DNA of 64,000 nt from Streptomyces lonarensis (GCF_012033735.1 NZ_JAAVJD010000001.1:1-64000), one strand, 5' to 3'. Shown: positions 33,520-42,434, numbered from the stretch's first letter. Program-made: numbers and translations. The notes: generated by a model not told the origin, from the letters alone.

Positions 33520-33996
33520 GTGCACGACGTTTCCGAGGGACCTGCGCAGGAGGCCGTCGAGCCGGTTCGCTCGCTCACCTGGGACGGCAACCGCACGGTG
33601 CAGGGCCGGCGGCTGGGTGTCGACCTCATCCTCGCGCTCCGTGAGGCCGGAGTGGAGGCCCGGACGTCCTACGTGGGGGAGAGCCATCGCTTCACGGTGC
33701 GGTTGGGGTGGGTCGGCGCCGCGGCGCTCGTTCACACTCTGGGCGTCGCCGCGCGGGTGGGGGGCACGGTCCCGAAACGGGGAGCGGTGGCGTGGTGCAG
33801 CCGCGCCCGCACGGTCGGCGTGGTGCTGCACGTCGCACGCGGGGCCGTGCACCTCGAAGCGCTGGCCGATGGCAAGCCGTTCCGGTCCGTCCCCGGGCGG
33901 CTCTCCCACCCGACCCTTCAACAGATCGATGCCGCGCGCGAGAAGCATCGCCACCACGCCGTCCGGCGAGTCGGCCGCCCCCTCGGCACGGACTGA
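33520..33996 (+). CDS. Hypothetical protein, paralogue of 32862-33275, 158 aa
   Basis: Shares AWCSRARTVGVVLHVARGAVHLEALADGKPFRSVPGRLSHPTLQQIDAAR with the protein at 32862. The N-terminal part (VRSLTWDGNRTVQGRRLGVDLILALREAGVEARTSYV) is longer than in its paralogue. GTG 33520 follows GAAGGGAGA. It is probably a recent local duplication that flanks a small membrane protein gene. Confidence 0.6.
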   Translation: MHDVSEGPAQEAVEPVRSLTWDGNRTVQGRRLGVDLILALREAGVEARTSYVGESHRFTVRLGWVGAAALVHTLGVAARVGGTVPKRGAVAWCSRARTVGVVLHVARGAVHLEALADGKPFRSVPGRLSHPTLQQIDAAREKHRHHAVRRVGRPLGTD

Positions 33997-34097
33997 CCCC
34001 GAGCCGCCCCCGCCCCCGTCCCCGGGCCGCAGTAGGCCGAGCGCCCTGCCGCCTGGGGACGGGCCCAACCTCCCGACGAAGCGGAGAACGTTCCACG

Positions 34098-34565
34098 ATG
34101 ACCGACGCCCACCCGACCGACCCACCACGACGGTGGATCACCGGACAGGCCCTCCTGCGCAACGAGGCCGGCGCGGTCCTCCTCACCGAGGGAGCCGGCC
34201 CGGCACCCAGCCGTCGATGGAGCCTCGTCGGAGCAGACGCGGACCCCGGCGAGACTGCTCTCACCGCCGCCGAACGCGCCGTCCGGGATCGTCTCCGCCT
34301 CCGTCTGCGGGCCAGGCGCCTGCTGTGCGCGGACCACCTCCCGACCAGCGCGCTGCGGCTCCACTCCGGCCTCGCCCTCGTCTTCGACTTCGGCTCCATC
34401 CCCGGGCCGGCCGTCCTCAGCCTCGACCTCAGTGATGTCACCGGGTACGGCTGGGTTCGCCCCGACGCCCTCGACATCCTCGACCAACAGCAACGCACCC
34501 GCGTCGAAGCCTCCCTGCTCTCCCTGCACGCCGGCACCACCGCGTTCCTCCCCACCCATCCCTGA
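34098..34565 (+). CDS. Degenerate Nudix-like protein, 155 aa
   Basis: The overall pattern is Nudix-like: an N-terminal strand ITGQALLRNEAGAVLLTEGAG, then RWSLVGADADPGETALTAAERAVRDRLRLRL at the Nudix-box position, then a C-terminal helix (DALDILDQQQRTRVEASLLSL). The box keeps G...GET but lacks the REUxEE glutamates needed for metal binding. Hydrolase activity is therefore doubtful, and it may be a binding or regulatory domain. It precedes the methyltransferase gene by 38 nt. Confidence 0.6.
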   Translation: MTDAHPTDPPRRWITGQALLRNEAGAVLLTEGAGPAPSRRWSLVGADADPGETALTAAERAVRDRLRLRLRARRLLCADHLPTSALRLHSGLALVFDFGSIPGPAVLSLDLSDVTGYGWVRPDALDILDQQQRTRVEASLLSLHAGTTAFLPTHP

Positions 34566-34603
34566 GCCCCGCGGCCGTGCTGCACCCAGGAGACCCGCAC
34601 ACG

Positions 34604-35398
34604 ATGAGCCCTCACCTTCACGACGAGCCCGCCACCCCCGTGCGCCGGACGCGGGAGGAATGGACCTCGATGTGCTTGACCCCGGCACCCGCCCGCGTGG
34701 ATGACCGGCTGCGCAACGGCATCGACAACTACGCCGTGGACCGCAAACTCCTCGACGGTCTCGTCACGGAGGCGATCGGAGAACTGCGCGAGGCCATCGG
34801 GGCGAGCGACCGTCACACCGCCGGTGTCGCGGAGCAGGCAGCCCGGCAGGGCATCCGACAGGCCCTGGTCCTAGGCGCCGGACTACCCATCCCACGACGT
34901 GCCTGCCCCGAGGTGCATGAGGTCTTCGACCGCCACCACGGCGACGACTGCACGGTCGTCTACGTCACCGACGACCCCGTGGCGTGGGCCCTCCTGCGCC
35001 TGAAGTCCAACATCGCACCCGGGTGCGCGGACATCATCCTCGGCGACACCCGCCACATCGACACCCTTCTCACCTCACCCCACATCGAAGCGACCGACGT
35101 CGACCCGAAGCAGCCGACCGTGGTTGCCCTACCCGGCACCCTGGCCTGGCTCACCGACGACCAAGCACGCCACGCCCTGGCCACCCTCCACCACTGGCTC
35201 GCACCGGGCAGCATCCTCACCCTCACCCACCCCACCCCGACCGATGCCACCCGCGACCTCTCCCTGCGATGGGAGACCGCCGGCATGCTGTGGGCGCACC
35301 GTCGTCCCGCCGAGGTGGCCGCGCTGTTCCGCAGGGGTGGCTTCGCGGGCACAGTGGAGGCCCCCAGCGGGCTCGTCACTGCCACCTACGCCATCTAG
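34604..35398 (+). CDS. SAM-dependent methyltransferase-like protein, diverged Methyltransf_19 type, 264 aa
   Basis: This is a relative of the DUF574/Methyltransf_19 proteins of Streptomyces. DDRLRNGIDNYAVDRKLLDGL corresponds to the HxxRxWNxxLGGxDNYxxDR signature, and QALVLGAGLP replaces the usual FLDxGTGLP SAM site. VVALPGTLAWLTDDQARHAL and the WLAPGSILTLTHPTP strand are family-like. ATG 34604 is chosen; AGGAG lies 11 nt upstream. It sits 91 nt before the radical-SAM gene and may belong to the same transcript. Confidence 0.7.
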   Translation: MSPHLHDEPATPVRRTREEWTSMCLTPAPARVDDRLRNGIDNYAVDRKLLDGLVTEAIGELREAIGASDRHTAGVAEQAARQGIRQALVLGAGLPIPRRACPEVHEVFDRHHGDDCTVVYVTDDPVAWALLRLKSNIAPGCADIILGDTRHIDTLLTSPHIEATDVDPKQPTVVALPGTLAWLTDDQARHALATLHHWLAPGSILTLTHPTPTDATRDLSLRWETAGMLWAHRRPAEVAALFRRGGFAGTVEAPSGLVTATYAI

Positions 35399-35489
35399 CC
35401 CCTCCCCGACGGCACGCCGGTCGCCGACGTGACCGCAAGGAACGGCGCCATTCCCGGTTTCCGACCCGAACCCAACGGGAGTCAAGGTC

Positions 35490-36593
35490 ATGAGCGGACG
35501 TAATATCGTCAACGCCGGTCAGAGCTCTTCCTGTTACTTCCGCACCTCCGTGGAAGAGCCCTTCCGGAAGGCATTGGTACAGATCACCGAGCGGTGCAAT
35601 CTGCGCTGTGCGCACTGCTTCGTCAGCGCGGGGGACTACGGCGATGCCATGCCGCTGGATGAGATCCGTGCAAAGGTCGTGCCCCGCCTGCGTGACGCGC
35701 GCGTCACCCGCGTCACTCTGACGGGCGGCGAGCCCTTCGCTCACCCGGACGTCATCGAGGTGGTCGACTCGTTCCGGTCGGCCGGCATGGGCGTGGGCGT
35801 GTGCACGAACGCCACGGTCACGACCGACGAGCAGATCGCCGCGCTGGCGAGCATGGGCGTTCACGTGAACGTGAGTCTCGACGGTTTCGCCGCCTCGTCC
35901 CACGGCAAGTTCCGAGGCAATCGCGAGTCGTTTTACACGACCGTGGACACCGTCAGGAAGTTCGCCGCAGCGGGCGTCCTCCAGGGCCTGCTCTGCACAC
36001 CGAACAGCCTGGCGGAAGACGAGGAGTACCGGGAGCTGTGCGTTTTCGCCAAGCAGCAGGGCGCACGCTACGTGCTGATGAACCCGCTCAGCAGCATGGG
36101 ACGTGGTGTGAAGGCGCGGCGCAAGCTTGCCACTCCGGTCGAGCACATGCGGCGTATCCAGGCAGTCACCGAGGCATTCGACGGAGACGGAATGGAGCTG
36201 GTCCACATCCGCTTCCCCAACGACACCAAGCCGCTGGCCGGCTGCGAGGCCGGGCGCATCATCTACGTCTTCACCCCGGGCGAGGTCACGGTCTGCCCCT
36301 ACCTGGTGTTCGCCGCCCGCACTCCGCAGTCCCAGCACAGCGACCGCGAGTTCATCGTCGGCAACATCTTCCGGGACCCCGACATCGGGACACGGCTGGA
36401 CACTTACGACTTCCACAGCCGCTACACCCTGGGGGCCAACGACACCTGCGGCGCGTGTTCCATCTCCTCAGCCTGCGGGAAGGGCTGCCCCGCCGCGGTC
36501 GTCTCGGCGGGCGAGCGGATCGGGGCCGTCGACGTGGAGGTGTGCCCTGTCTCCTCGGGCGGTCGGCCGCTGCTGCCGGTGGTCGCTCAGTGA
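35490..36593 (+). CDS. Radical SAM protein with SPASM-type C-terminus, 367 aa
   Basis: The radical-SAM cluster motif is CNLRCAHC (three Cys), followed by TLTGGEPFAHPD. A C-terminal Cys-rich region (GCEAGRIIYVFTPGEVTVCPYLVF and TCGACSISSACGKGCPAAVV) is typical of a SPASM/Twitch domain with auxiliary clusters. SPASM enzymes modify peptides or anaerobic enzymes, but no peptide precursor is seen. The ATG at 35490 is preceded by AAGG. It begins a run of overlapping genes for nucleotide handling, so a nucleotide substrate is also possible (inference). Confidence 0.82.
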   Translation: MSGRNIVNAGQSSSCYFRTSVEEPFRKALVQITERCNLRCAHCFVSAGDYGDAMPLDEIRAKVVPRLRDARVTRVTLTGGEPFAHPDVIEVVDSFRSAGMGVGVCTNATVTTDEQIAALASMGVHVNVSLDGFAASSHGKFRGNRESFYTTVDTVRKFAAAGVLQGLLCTPNSLAEDEEYRELCVFAKQQGARYVLMNPLSSMGRGVKARRKLATPVEHMRRIQAVTEAFDGDGMELVHIRFPNDTKPLAGCEAGRIIYVFTPGEVTVCPYLVFAARTPQSQHSDREFIVGNIFRDPDIGTRLDTYDFHSRYTLGANDTCGACSISSACGKGCPAAVVSAGERIGAVDVEVCPVSSGGRPLLPVVAQ

Positions 36594-37207
36594 CCGGGCG
36601 TGGCCTGTTTGTGACCGTCGACGGCCCGGGGGGCGTCGGCAAGTCCACCGTCGTGGCCGCCACCGTCGCCCAGCTCGCTGCCGAGCGGCTGCCGGTCCTC
36701 TCCACACGAGAGCCCACGGACACCCCGCTGGGCAACCTAGCCCGCCACGGTACCGAGACCTACCGCGGCCTCACGATGGCCTGCCTCATCGCAGCCGACA
36801 GGTACCAGCACCTCTCCAACGAGATCAGGCCGGCCTTGGCGGCCGGCGAAGTCGTGGTGTGCGACCGATACCTCGCCTCGTCCCTCGTCCTGCAGCGCAT
36901 GGACGACGTTCCACTCGACACGATCTGGGAACTCAACCGGCACGCCGAGCACCCGGACCTGGCCGTTGTCCTCACCGCCGAGCCCCAGGTGATCGCCCAT
37001 CGTCTCGCAGGGCGGGGCGCCCACAGCCGGTACGAACGCATGCCGGACAGCAGCCGCATCGAGCACGAGCTCTACCAGCGAGCCATAGCGTCGCTCGACG
37101 TCCGCGGTATCCACACGCTCGTTCTCGACGCAACGAGGGCCACGCCCCAGGCCCTGGCCCGTACGATCGCTGCCGAAGTCGCCGCACTCCGCCAGGGACA
37201 TCCATGA
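36590..37207 (+). CDS. Thymidylate-kinase-like nucleotide kinase, 205 aa
   Basis: A P-loop nucleoside-monophosphate kinase closest to dTMP kinase. The Walker A motif is GPGGVGKST, TREPTDTPLGNLAR corresponds to the TREPGGTPLGE loop, and CDRYLASSLVLQ is the DRY/H motif. The LID region near RLAGRGAHSRYERM is basic. GTG 36590 overlaps the radical-SAM stop. As a second thymidylate-kinase-like gene on a mobile element it may act on a modified or alternative nucleotide; this is inference. Confidence 0.82.
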   Translation: MTGRGLFVTVDGPGGVGKSTVVAATVAQLAAERLPVLSTREPTDTPLGNLARHGTETYRGLTMACLIAADRYQHLSNEIRPALAAGEVVVCDRYLASSLVLQRMDDVPLDTIWELNRHAEHPDLAVVLTAEPQVIAHRLAGRGAHSRYERMPDSSRIEHELYQRAIASLDVRGIHTLVLDATRATPQALARTIAAEVAALRQGHP

Positions 37208-38031
37208 CACCCGAGACGAACGCGGATCACCTCCGCGTCCTCACGTTCAACCTCAACAACCCCTCACCCGAGCGGGCCGAACGGCAGCTCGCCTGGCTCG
37301 CGGCCCGACCGGAACACGTCCTGGTGCTGACCGAGACCGCCCCGAGCAGAGGGTGCGATCTCCTGGCCGCCAGGTTCTCTGCGGCAGGCTACGAGGTCAG
37401 CTTTCCGAAACCACAGGACCGGGAACGCGGCGCCATGATCGTCAGCCGCCTCCCCTTCGCCGGCCCTCCACCCTGCGAGGTCGGCTACCTCCCGTGCCGC
37501 GCCGTCTCCGTCACGGTCAAGACCGCGTCCGACACGGTGGACGTGACCGGCCTCTACGTCCCCTCCCGCGACGCGACACCCGCGAAGACGGAACGGAAGC
37601 GCCGCTTCCTGGCAGCCTGCCGCGACAGCATCCCCACCGGAGCCGACCAGGCCGCCGCACGGATCGTCCTCGGCGACCTAAACATTCTCGAACCCGACCA
37701 CCGTCCCCGGTACCGCTTCTTCAAAGCCTTCGAGTACGAGTTCTACGACTGGCTCACCCAAGCCGGCTACCACGACGCCTTCAGGCTGCGCCACCCGGAC
37801 GCGGACGCGTACAGCTGGGTCGGCCGGACCGGAGACGGGTACCGCTACGACCACATTTTCGTCTCCGACCCCCTCACGCGGACGGTTGTCGAGTGCAGCT
37901 ACCTGCACGAACCACGGGCGGCACGACTGACCGATCACTCGGCGATGACAGTTCGGCTGGAGCTGCCCGTCACCAACGCCTTGGTAGTGTCCGACCCCTC
38001 CGACCCCCCGCCGGCGGAAGCTCTCTTCTGA
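37204..38031 (+). CDS. Endonuclease/exonuclease/phosphatase (EEP) family protein, 275 aa
   Basis: Mg-dependent phosphoesterase fold. LTFNLNNP starts the domain; VLVLTETAP supplies the metal-binding Glu, LGDLNILEPDHR the Asp and Asn, and YRYDHIFVSD with TDHSAMTVRL the final Asp/His pair. The length is that of small EEP nucleases and phosphatases. The ATG overlaps the kinase stop, indicating co-translation. Substrate unknown: DNA, RNA or a phosphorylated small molecule. Confidence 0.82.
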   Translation: MTPETNADHLRVLTFNLNNPSPERAERQLAWLAARPEHVLVLTETAPSRGCDLLAARFSAAGYEVSFPKPQDRERGAMIVSRLPFAGPPPCEVGYLPCRAVSVTVKTASDTVDVTGLYVPSRDATPAKTERKRRFLAACRDSIPTGADQAAARIVLGDLNILEPDHRPRYRFFKAFEYEFYDWLTQAGYHDAFRLRHPDADAYSWVGRTGDGYRYDHIFVSDPLTRTVVECSYLHEPRAARLTDHSAMTVRLELPVTNALVVSDPSDPPPAEALF

Positions 38032-38063
38032 CGACCCCGCCCGCCATCACGAACGGTGCACAC

Positions 38064-38396
38064 ATGGACTCGGCGACCTGGACCACGATCGACCGTCTCG
38101 TGGAATGGCTCGACTCCCACGACTCCAACAGCCCGGAGGTGACACGTCTCCTCCGGGTGCTGAAGCTGCAGGAAGAGACCGGCGAGGTCGCCGAGGCGGT
38201 ACACGGAGCCATGGGATCGAACCCCCGCAAGGGCGCCAGCCACACCTGGACCGACGTCGAGAAGGAACTCTGCGACGTCATCCTCACTGGCATGGTCGCG
38301 CTGGCGACCGTCAACCCCGACGCGGGGAAGGTCTTCACACACCACCTTCAAAGCGTTGCCGACCGCTCCCTCACCACGGCGGCCCCGCCTGCGTAG
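38064..38396 (+). CDS. MazG-like nucleotide pyrophosphohydrolase, 110 aa
   Basis: A single MazG-type helical domain. KLQEETGEVAEAVHGAM carries the E-x-x-E pair and EKELCDVILTGMVAL the matching E-x-x-D pair that bind Mg. Members hydrolyse NTPs to NMPs and pyrophosphate. The ATG at 38064 lies 32 nt after the EEP gene and is probably in the same operon. It ends the radical SAM / kinase / EEP set. Confidence 0.8.
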   Translation: MDSATWTTIDRLVEWLDSHDSNSPEVTRLLRVLKLQEETGEVAEAVHGAMGSNPRKGASHTWTDVEKELCDVILTGMVALATVNPDAGKVFTHHLQSVADRSLTTAAPPA

Positions 38397-38503
38397 GTCT
38401 CAGCGCCCGTTGCGAGACCACCGGTCGACCGGCATACGAAGGAGCTCCGTTCGACGTCCCGACGGCCGGGCCCGTACTGCAACGGCCGATGGTGTCCGCG
38501 GGC

Positions 38504-40441
38504 CTATGCCTCATAGCCGTGTTCGGCACGGTGAACATGTTCAGGCCCAGGGTGTGCGACGCCGGGAACCATGGGGCGGTTGTAGTCGAGGGGGATTGTG
38601 CTGAAGGTGTCGCTAGGGATGGGAGCGGTGTCGTTGTCAGCGATGATCAGCTGTAGCTGGTCGCCGTAGGCGTCTGCGAGTGCCTTGAAGCGGTCGTAGA
38701 TGCGGTTTCCGCGTTCCTGGTCGTCTGGGTTGCTGCCCAATGCCTTGCGCGGGGAGTCGATGATCAGCAGGGAGGGGACGAGGACATCGGGGTGGGTGAT
38801 CCCGAACTCCAGTAGGGCGAGGCTGTAGGCGATGCTCACGCATGTCGTGATGCCGCCGCCAGAAGCCTGCAGACTCTCGAAGGGACTGCCGTCGATCACC
38901 GGCAGGTAGGTTTTGGGGTCAATGGCCGCCGCTTGTACCCAAGGTAGATGCAGCTCGGCGAGCAGAGTGAAGAACTCCTGGCTCAAGTCGTCTACGAGTT
39001 GACCGCGGGCTGCGAGGGCCAGGGTGCGACTCTTGACGTCGGCCTGGACGTGCGTGCGGGTCGCCGTGAGGTCCTTGACCTCTTGGCTGATGGATCGTGC
39101 GCGAGCCCAGGCATCACGCAGCTGGGTGACGGCGTCGATGCTCGCTCCGAGCGAAGCTACGCGGGCGCTGGAACTGGCAATCGCGTCGAACCGGGGCGCG
39201 ACTATGTCCCGGGTCTGCACGTCCAGCTCGCGTCGAAGGGTGGTGGTGAGGAAGTCTGCTTGTTGGACGCGGTCACGCGCAGCTGCAAGAACCTGCGCAT
39301 CAGCTTCGCGAACAGCTTGTGCGTCTTGGAGCTGTCTTTCAAGGGCCTCCCGGGTTTGCTGGATGGCTGCAGGGTCGACGGACTCGTCCGGGGGATCGTG
39401 TTGCAGGCAGACAATGCAGTGGTCCTCTTGGACCGGCCGTCCTTCCAACCGCTGCATGCAGCGAGGGCAGACGACGAAGTCGAAGGGAGACAGCTTTTCG
39501 ATCGCGGACGCGGAGCGCTCCAGGCGCAGAAGATCGAGTTCGACCTGCGCGACGACTGATTCACGGGCTTCGAGCAGCTCGCGTGCGGCCTCGGCTTCTT
39601 GGTTGGCGTCCCTCGCGCCAGAGACGGCCCGACGGAGCTCCTGCCGGAGAACGGCATCGGCCGCGCTGCTCTCCTCCAGCTCTGAGCGCAGATCATTGAG
39701 GGCACGTTCAGCGAGGGACAGCATCTCCCGTAGCTGAACGAGTTCCGCACGGAGCGCGTCATCACTTCGCGAGTCCGACTCTCGGAGGAAGTTGCTGACG
39801 TTGTCGTGCTCAGATCTCTTCGTCTTCATGTCTGTCAGGAGCTGTGCCGAGCGCTGCTTCAGGTCCAGGAGCACGCTGTCCGTCAGTCCGAAGATGATCT
39901 CGAAAAGAGCTCGGCGCATTCCGTTGAAGTAGGTCTGCTGATGGCGAACGATCTGGGTGTCGATGTAGATCGCTTCAAGGTAGACGTACACGAATAGGGC
40001 CTGGAAGGTCACGTTGGCCTTGGCTGCTTTGCCTTCCCGACGCACGGGAATTGACGCACGAGGGAACCTCAAGGAGCTCAGCAAACGGTCGGACAGGGTT
40101 GTCTGACCGGCCTCCGCGCGGATGACGAGGCTTTCGCGGAGTTCCAGTGTGACGGGGTCGAGCACATCCACCCGGTTGCTGCCAGCTTCGCCGATCAGCC
40201 TTCGGAGCGCCAGGTGCTCGTCGCCGACGAGGACCTCCGCACACACCGAGTGGACGTGATCGCGCACGGCAGGAGTGAGGATGGCGTCACCGCCGACGGC
40301 GTGCTTGAGCAGCATGAGAAGGCTGGACTTGCCGCTGCCGCTCGGTCCACTAATCACGGTGGCCGGCTGGTCGAAACGGTAAGTCTGCTCCGCGTCTGCG
40401 GTGGTGAGAGTCAGGGCGAGGAACTTCAGGTTGACCGCCAT
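38504..40441 (-). CDS. SMC/Rad50-like ABC ATPase of a three-component defence system (LmuB-like), 645 aa
   Basis: Walker A is ISGPSGSGKSSLL near the N-terminus, and Walker B with D-loop is SLLIIDSPRKALGSNPDDQ near the C-terminus. Between them is a long coiled coil interrupted by a zinc-hook-like CPRCMQRLEGR...CIVC. GGGITTCVSIAYSLALLEFG matches the ABC signature region. In ABC-3C/Lamassu systems the ATPase senses invading DNA and releases the nuclease. The ATG at 40441 overlaps the middle gene's stop by one base (TGATG). It is the third gene of a minus-strand operon. Confidence 0.82.
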   Translation of the reverse strand: MAVNLKFLALTLTTADAEQTYRFDQPATVISGPSGSGKSSLLMLLKHAVGGDAILTPAVRDHVHSVCAEVLVGDEHLALRRLIGEAGSNRVDVLDPVTLELRESLVIRAEAGQTTLSDRLLSSLRFPRASIPVRREGKAAKANVTFQALFVYVYLEAIYIDTQIVRHQQTYFNGMRRALFEIIFGLTDSVLLDLKQRSAQLLTDMKTKRSEHDNVSNFLRESDSRSDDALRAELVQLREMLSLAERALNDLRSELEESSAADAVLRQELRRAVSGARDANQEAEAARELLEARESVVAQVELDLLRLERSASAIEKLSPFDFVVCPRCMQRLEGRPVQEDHCIVCLQHDPPDESVDPAAIQQTREALERQLQDAQAVREADAQVLAAARDRVQQADFLTTTLRRELDVQTRDIVAPRFDAIASSSARVASLGASIDAVTQLRDAWARARSISQEVKDLTATRTHVQADVKSRTLALAARGQLVDDLSQEFFTLLAELHLPWVQAAAIDPKTYLPVIDGSPFESLQASGGGITTCVSIAYSLALLEFGITHPDVLVPSLLIIDSPRKALGSNPDDQERGNRIYDRFKALADAYGDQLQLIIADNDTAPIPSDTFSTIPLDYNRPMVPGVAHPGPEHVHRAEHGYEA

Positions 40442-41013
40442 CAGATATCCGTCCGCCAGGGCCTGTCCACCGCGTCGGGCAGGCGCTCATAGATGAGGTT
40501 CTTCAGGGCTGACCCCGACTTGTCGAAGTGCTTCTTCAAGAGCGCCGTGCGTCGCGAGACGAGCACCCAGTCAGGTGTCTCGGACAGAGCCGCCGCGGCC
40601 TCAGCGCCTCTGGCCGTGACGCGGAACTCAGTCTGGTCGCCACCCGCGTACGTGATGAGGTCACGGGCCGCCAGAGAGCCGAGGACGCTGTAGTAGCGCT
40701 GATCCCACGGCCCGTACTTGTAGCGGGTCATGCGACTCTCGACGGCCCGCCGCTCGGCGGCTGTGGGCTCGATGCCGTGGGGCCAGCTGGAGCCGGTCTC
40801 GTCGAGTAGACGCTCCAGCATCGCCGGATAGCGAAGTAGGAAGTCGAGTTTGGCCAGTTTGGTGAGTCCCGCAAGGCCCTTGCGTGACGTAGTGAAGCGT
40901 CCGACCAGCAGTAGAACTCTCGCGTCGTGGTAATGAGCCTCACGGCGCTCCTCACTGCGAGCCTGCACCTTGATGCGCGTCTCGGAAGTCAAACGCTCAG
41001 AGGCGTTGCTCAC
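40441..41013 (-). CDS. ABC-3C middle component (LmuC-like), 190 aa
   Basis: A helical protein between the nuclease and the ABC ATPase, in the size range of ABC-three-component middle subunits. LLLVGRFTTSRKGLAGLTKLAKLDFLLRYPAMLERLL is the diagnostic-looking N-terminal segment. A winged-helix-like middle follows (YYSVLGSLAARDLITYAGGDQTEFRVTARGAEAAAAL). GTG 41013 overlaps the nuclease stop (GTGA), so the longer upstream frame is not used. The assignment rests on gene order and general resemblance. Confidence 0.7.
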   Translation of the reverse strand: MSNASERLTSETRIKVQARSEERREAHYHDARVLLLVGRFTTSRKGLAGLTKLAKLDFLLRYPAMLERLLDETGSSWPHGIEPTAAERRAVESRMTRYKYGPWDQRYYSVLGSLAARDLITYAGGDQTEFRVTARGAEAAAALSETPDWVLVSRRTALLKKHFDKSGSALKNLIYERLPDAVDRPWRTDI

Positions 41014-42434
41014 GATGCCTCCTCGTCGGAGATCGTGAAGACGTCGGAGAAGTAGTAGTCGCAGTCGTCGCACAGCTGATACGCCAGGCCACGAAGGTGC
41101 TTGCCGTTAACCTTGAACGGCAGGGTCGCCGACATCGCTTCAGGAGTCAGTCGCTGCCTCAAGAGCCGGTTCATCCGCGCCCCGTACGGCTTGCCCTCCT
41201 CCGTCTCGCTCAGGGCGTCCGCACGGCAGTCGAAGGCGGTATCCAAGACCTCCAAGCGCATGTTGGCGAGGTCGAAACTGTCTCCTGGCAATCCCGACTG
41301 GTGCTGTTTCCAGGCGACGTACCATGCCGAGCGCAAACTCTCCGCGTGCGCGACCTCGTCGTCCGGAACCTGCCCCTGGACCAGCTTCTTGCGGAGATTC
41401 ACTCCTCCGGGAGCGACCATGGGGAGTCGACCAGGAGCGAAGGTCGGAACGGTGATTTCGCGGTAGACGAACTGCTCGCGCACGGTGCGGGCGTGCAGCG
41501 TTCGGCGGGCGATGCGTTGTCGCATCTGCACGTTCTGGAGGACCCTGCTCGGCGTCACGATGTACTCGGCTAACTGGCCACGCTCGCCCTCGCCGCGGTT
41601 GGCCTGCTCGATGCGCTCGACGATCTGGCGGTAGGTGGCTTCGTCGTCTACGTGGTCCAGCTCCAGAGCCAGGACGGCCGGCCGGAGGAGCTGCTGCAGG
41701 TTGTGGTCGGTGATGAACCTGGACGAAGGCACGTTCTTGTAGTCGATATGCAGCACGGCCAGAAATCTTTTGATCGTGGTGACGAAGCCGTCGGGTACGG
41801 CGATGTCAGCCATCGCCTTGGTTTCCGGCACTTCGGGGATGTGCGGGTACGGCTGCTTCCAGCGAATTTTCAGGAAGTGCCGCGCGACGGTCGTTGCCAT
41901 CGCGTCGACGTCCGCAGTGACCTCTGGATCGGGGCCGCACATTCTCGCGAGCACAGCGGCATTGCCCTTGCCGGTGTTCAAGGCGCCGTTCGTGGTGAGG
42001 CGCAACCGAACGTTGTCTGCGCAACCACACGCGCGCCAGGTGTTGAACAGGTGTGCCAGGCCCCCGTCTTTGCATAGATCGCCGACATTCCACAGGGTCC
42101 GGTGGTACTGGCGGTGTTTCACCGACACAAGTTCGACGGTGCCATCCTTGAAGGCGATGGCAAAGTCCTCGTGCCACTCGCAGACGACGTACTCGATCTC
42201 GTCCCGTGTGAGCATGGCCAGGCATGCCTGAGCAGCCACTTCGGCTTGGTACCGATACAGCCGTGAGGTGTCGGTTCCGCCATCCTCGCCTGGCGCCCGT
42301 TGAAAGATCGGATGCACGAAGTCGTCGGCGTCATCCACTGCGTCCGCTGTCACGTCGACCACAACCACCCCCAAGCCGTACGCGCACCGAGCCCTGATGG
42401 GTGTCGGTGAGCCGAAGATCCTCAGGCTTATCAC
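41010..42434 (-). CDS. DUF4297-type (Cap4-like) nuclease effector (LmuA-like), up to 474 aa
   Basis: The N-terminal domain matches DUF4297 PD-(D/E)xK nucleases. YRYQAEVAAQACLAML precedes EYVVCEWHEDFAIAFKDGTVELVSVKHR, which gives the acidic residues and the V-K lysine; H replaces the more common Q before it. The C-terminal half (about 250-474), rich in conserved-looking helices and ending in a paired Cys region (YQLCDDCDYYF), would contact the middle component. The start is uncertain: GTG 42434 lacks a clear ribosome site, and GTG codons at 42362 or 42353 would remove 24-27 residues. It is the first gene of the operon. Confidence 0.78.
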   Translation of the reverse strand: MISLRIFGSPTPIRARCAYGLGVVVVDVTADAVDDADDFVHPIFQRAPGEDGGTDTSRLYRYQAEVAAQACLAMLTRDEIEYVVCEWHEDFAIAFKDGTVELVSVKHRQYHRTLWNVGDLCKDGGLAHLFNTWRACGCADNVRLRLTTNGALNTGKGNAAVLARMCGPDPEVTADVDAMATTVARHFLKIRWKQPYPHIPEVPETKAMADIAVPDGFVTTIKRFLAVLHIDYKNVPSSRFITDHNLQQLLRPAVLALELDHVDDEATYRQIVERIEQANRGEGERGQLAEYIVTPSRVLQNVQMRQRIARRTLHARTVREQFVYREITVPTFAPGRLPMVAPGGVNLRKKLVQGQVPDDEVAHAESLRSAWYVAWKQHQSGLPGDSFDLANMRLEVLDTAFDCRADALSETEEGKPYGARMNRLLRQRLTPEAMSATLPFKVNGKHLRGLAYQLCDDCDYYFSDVFTISDEEAS

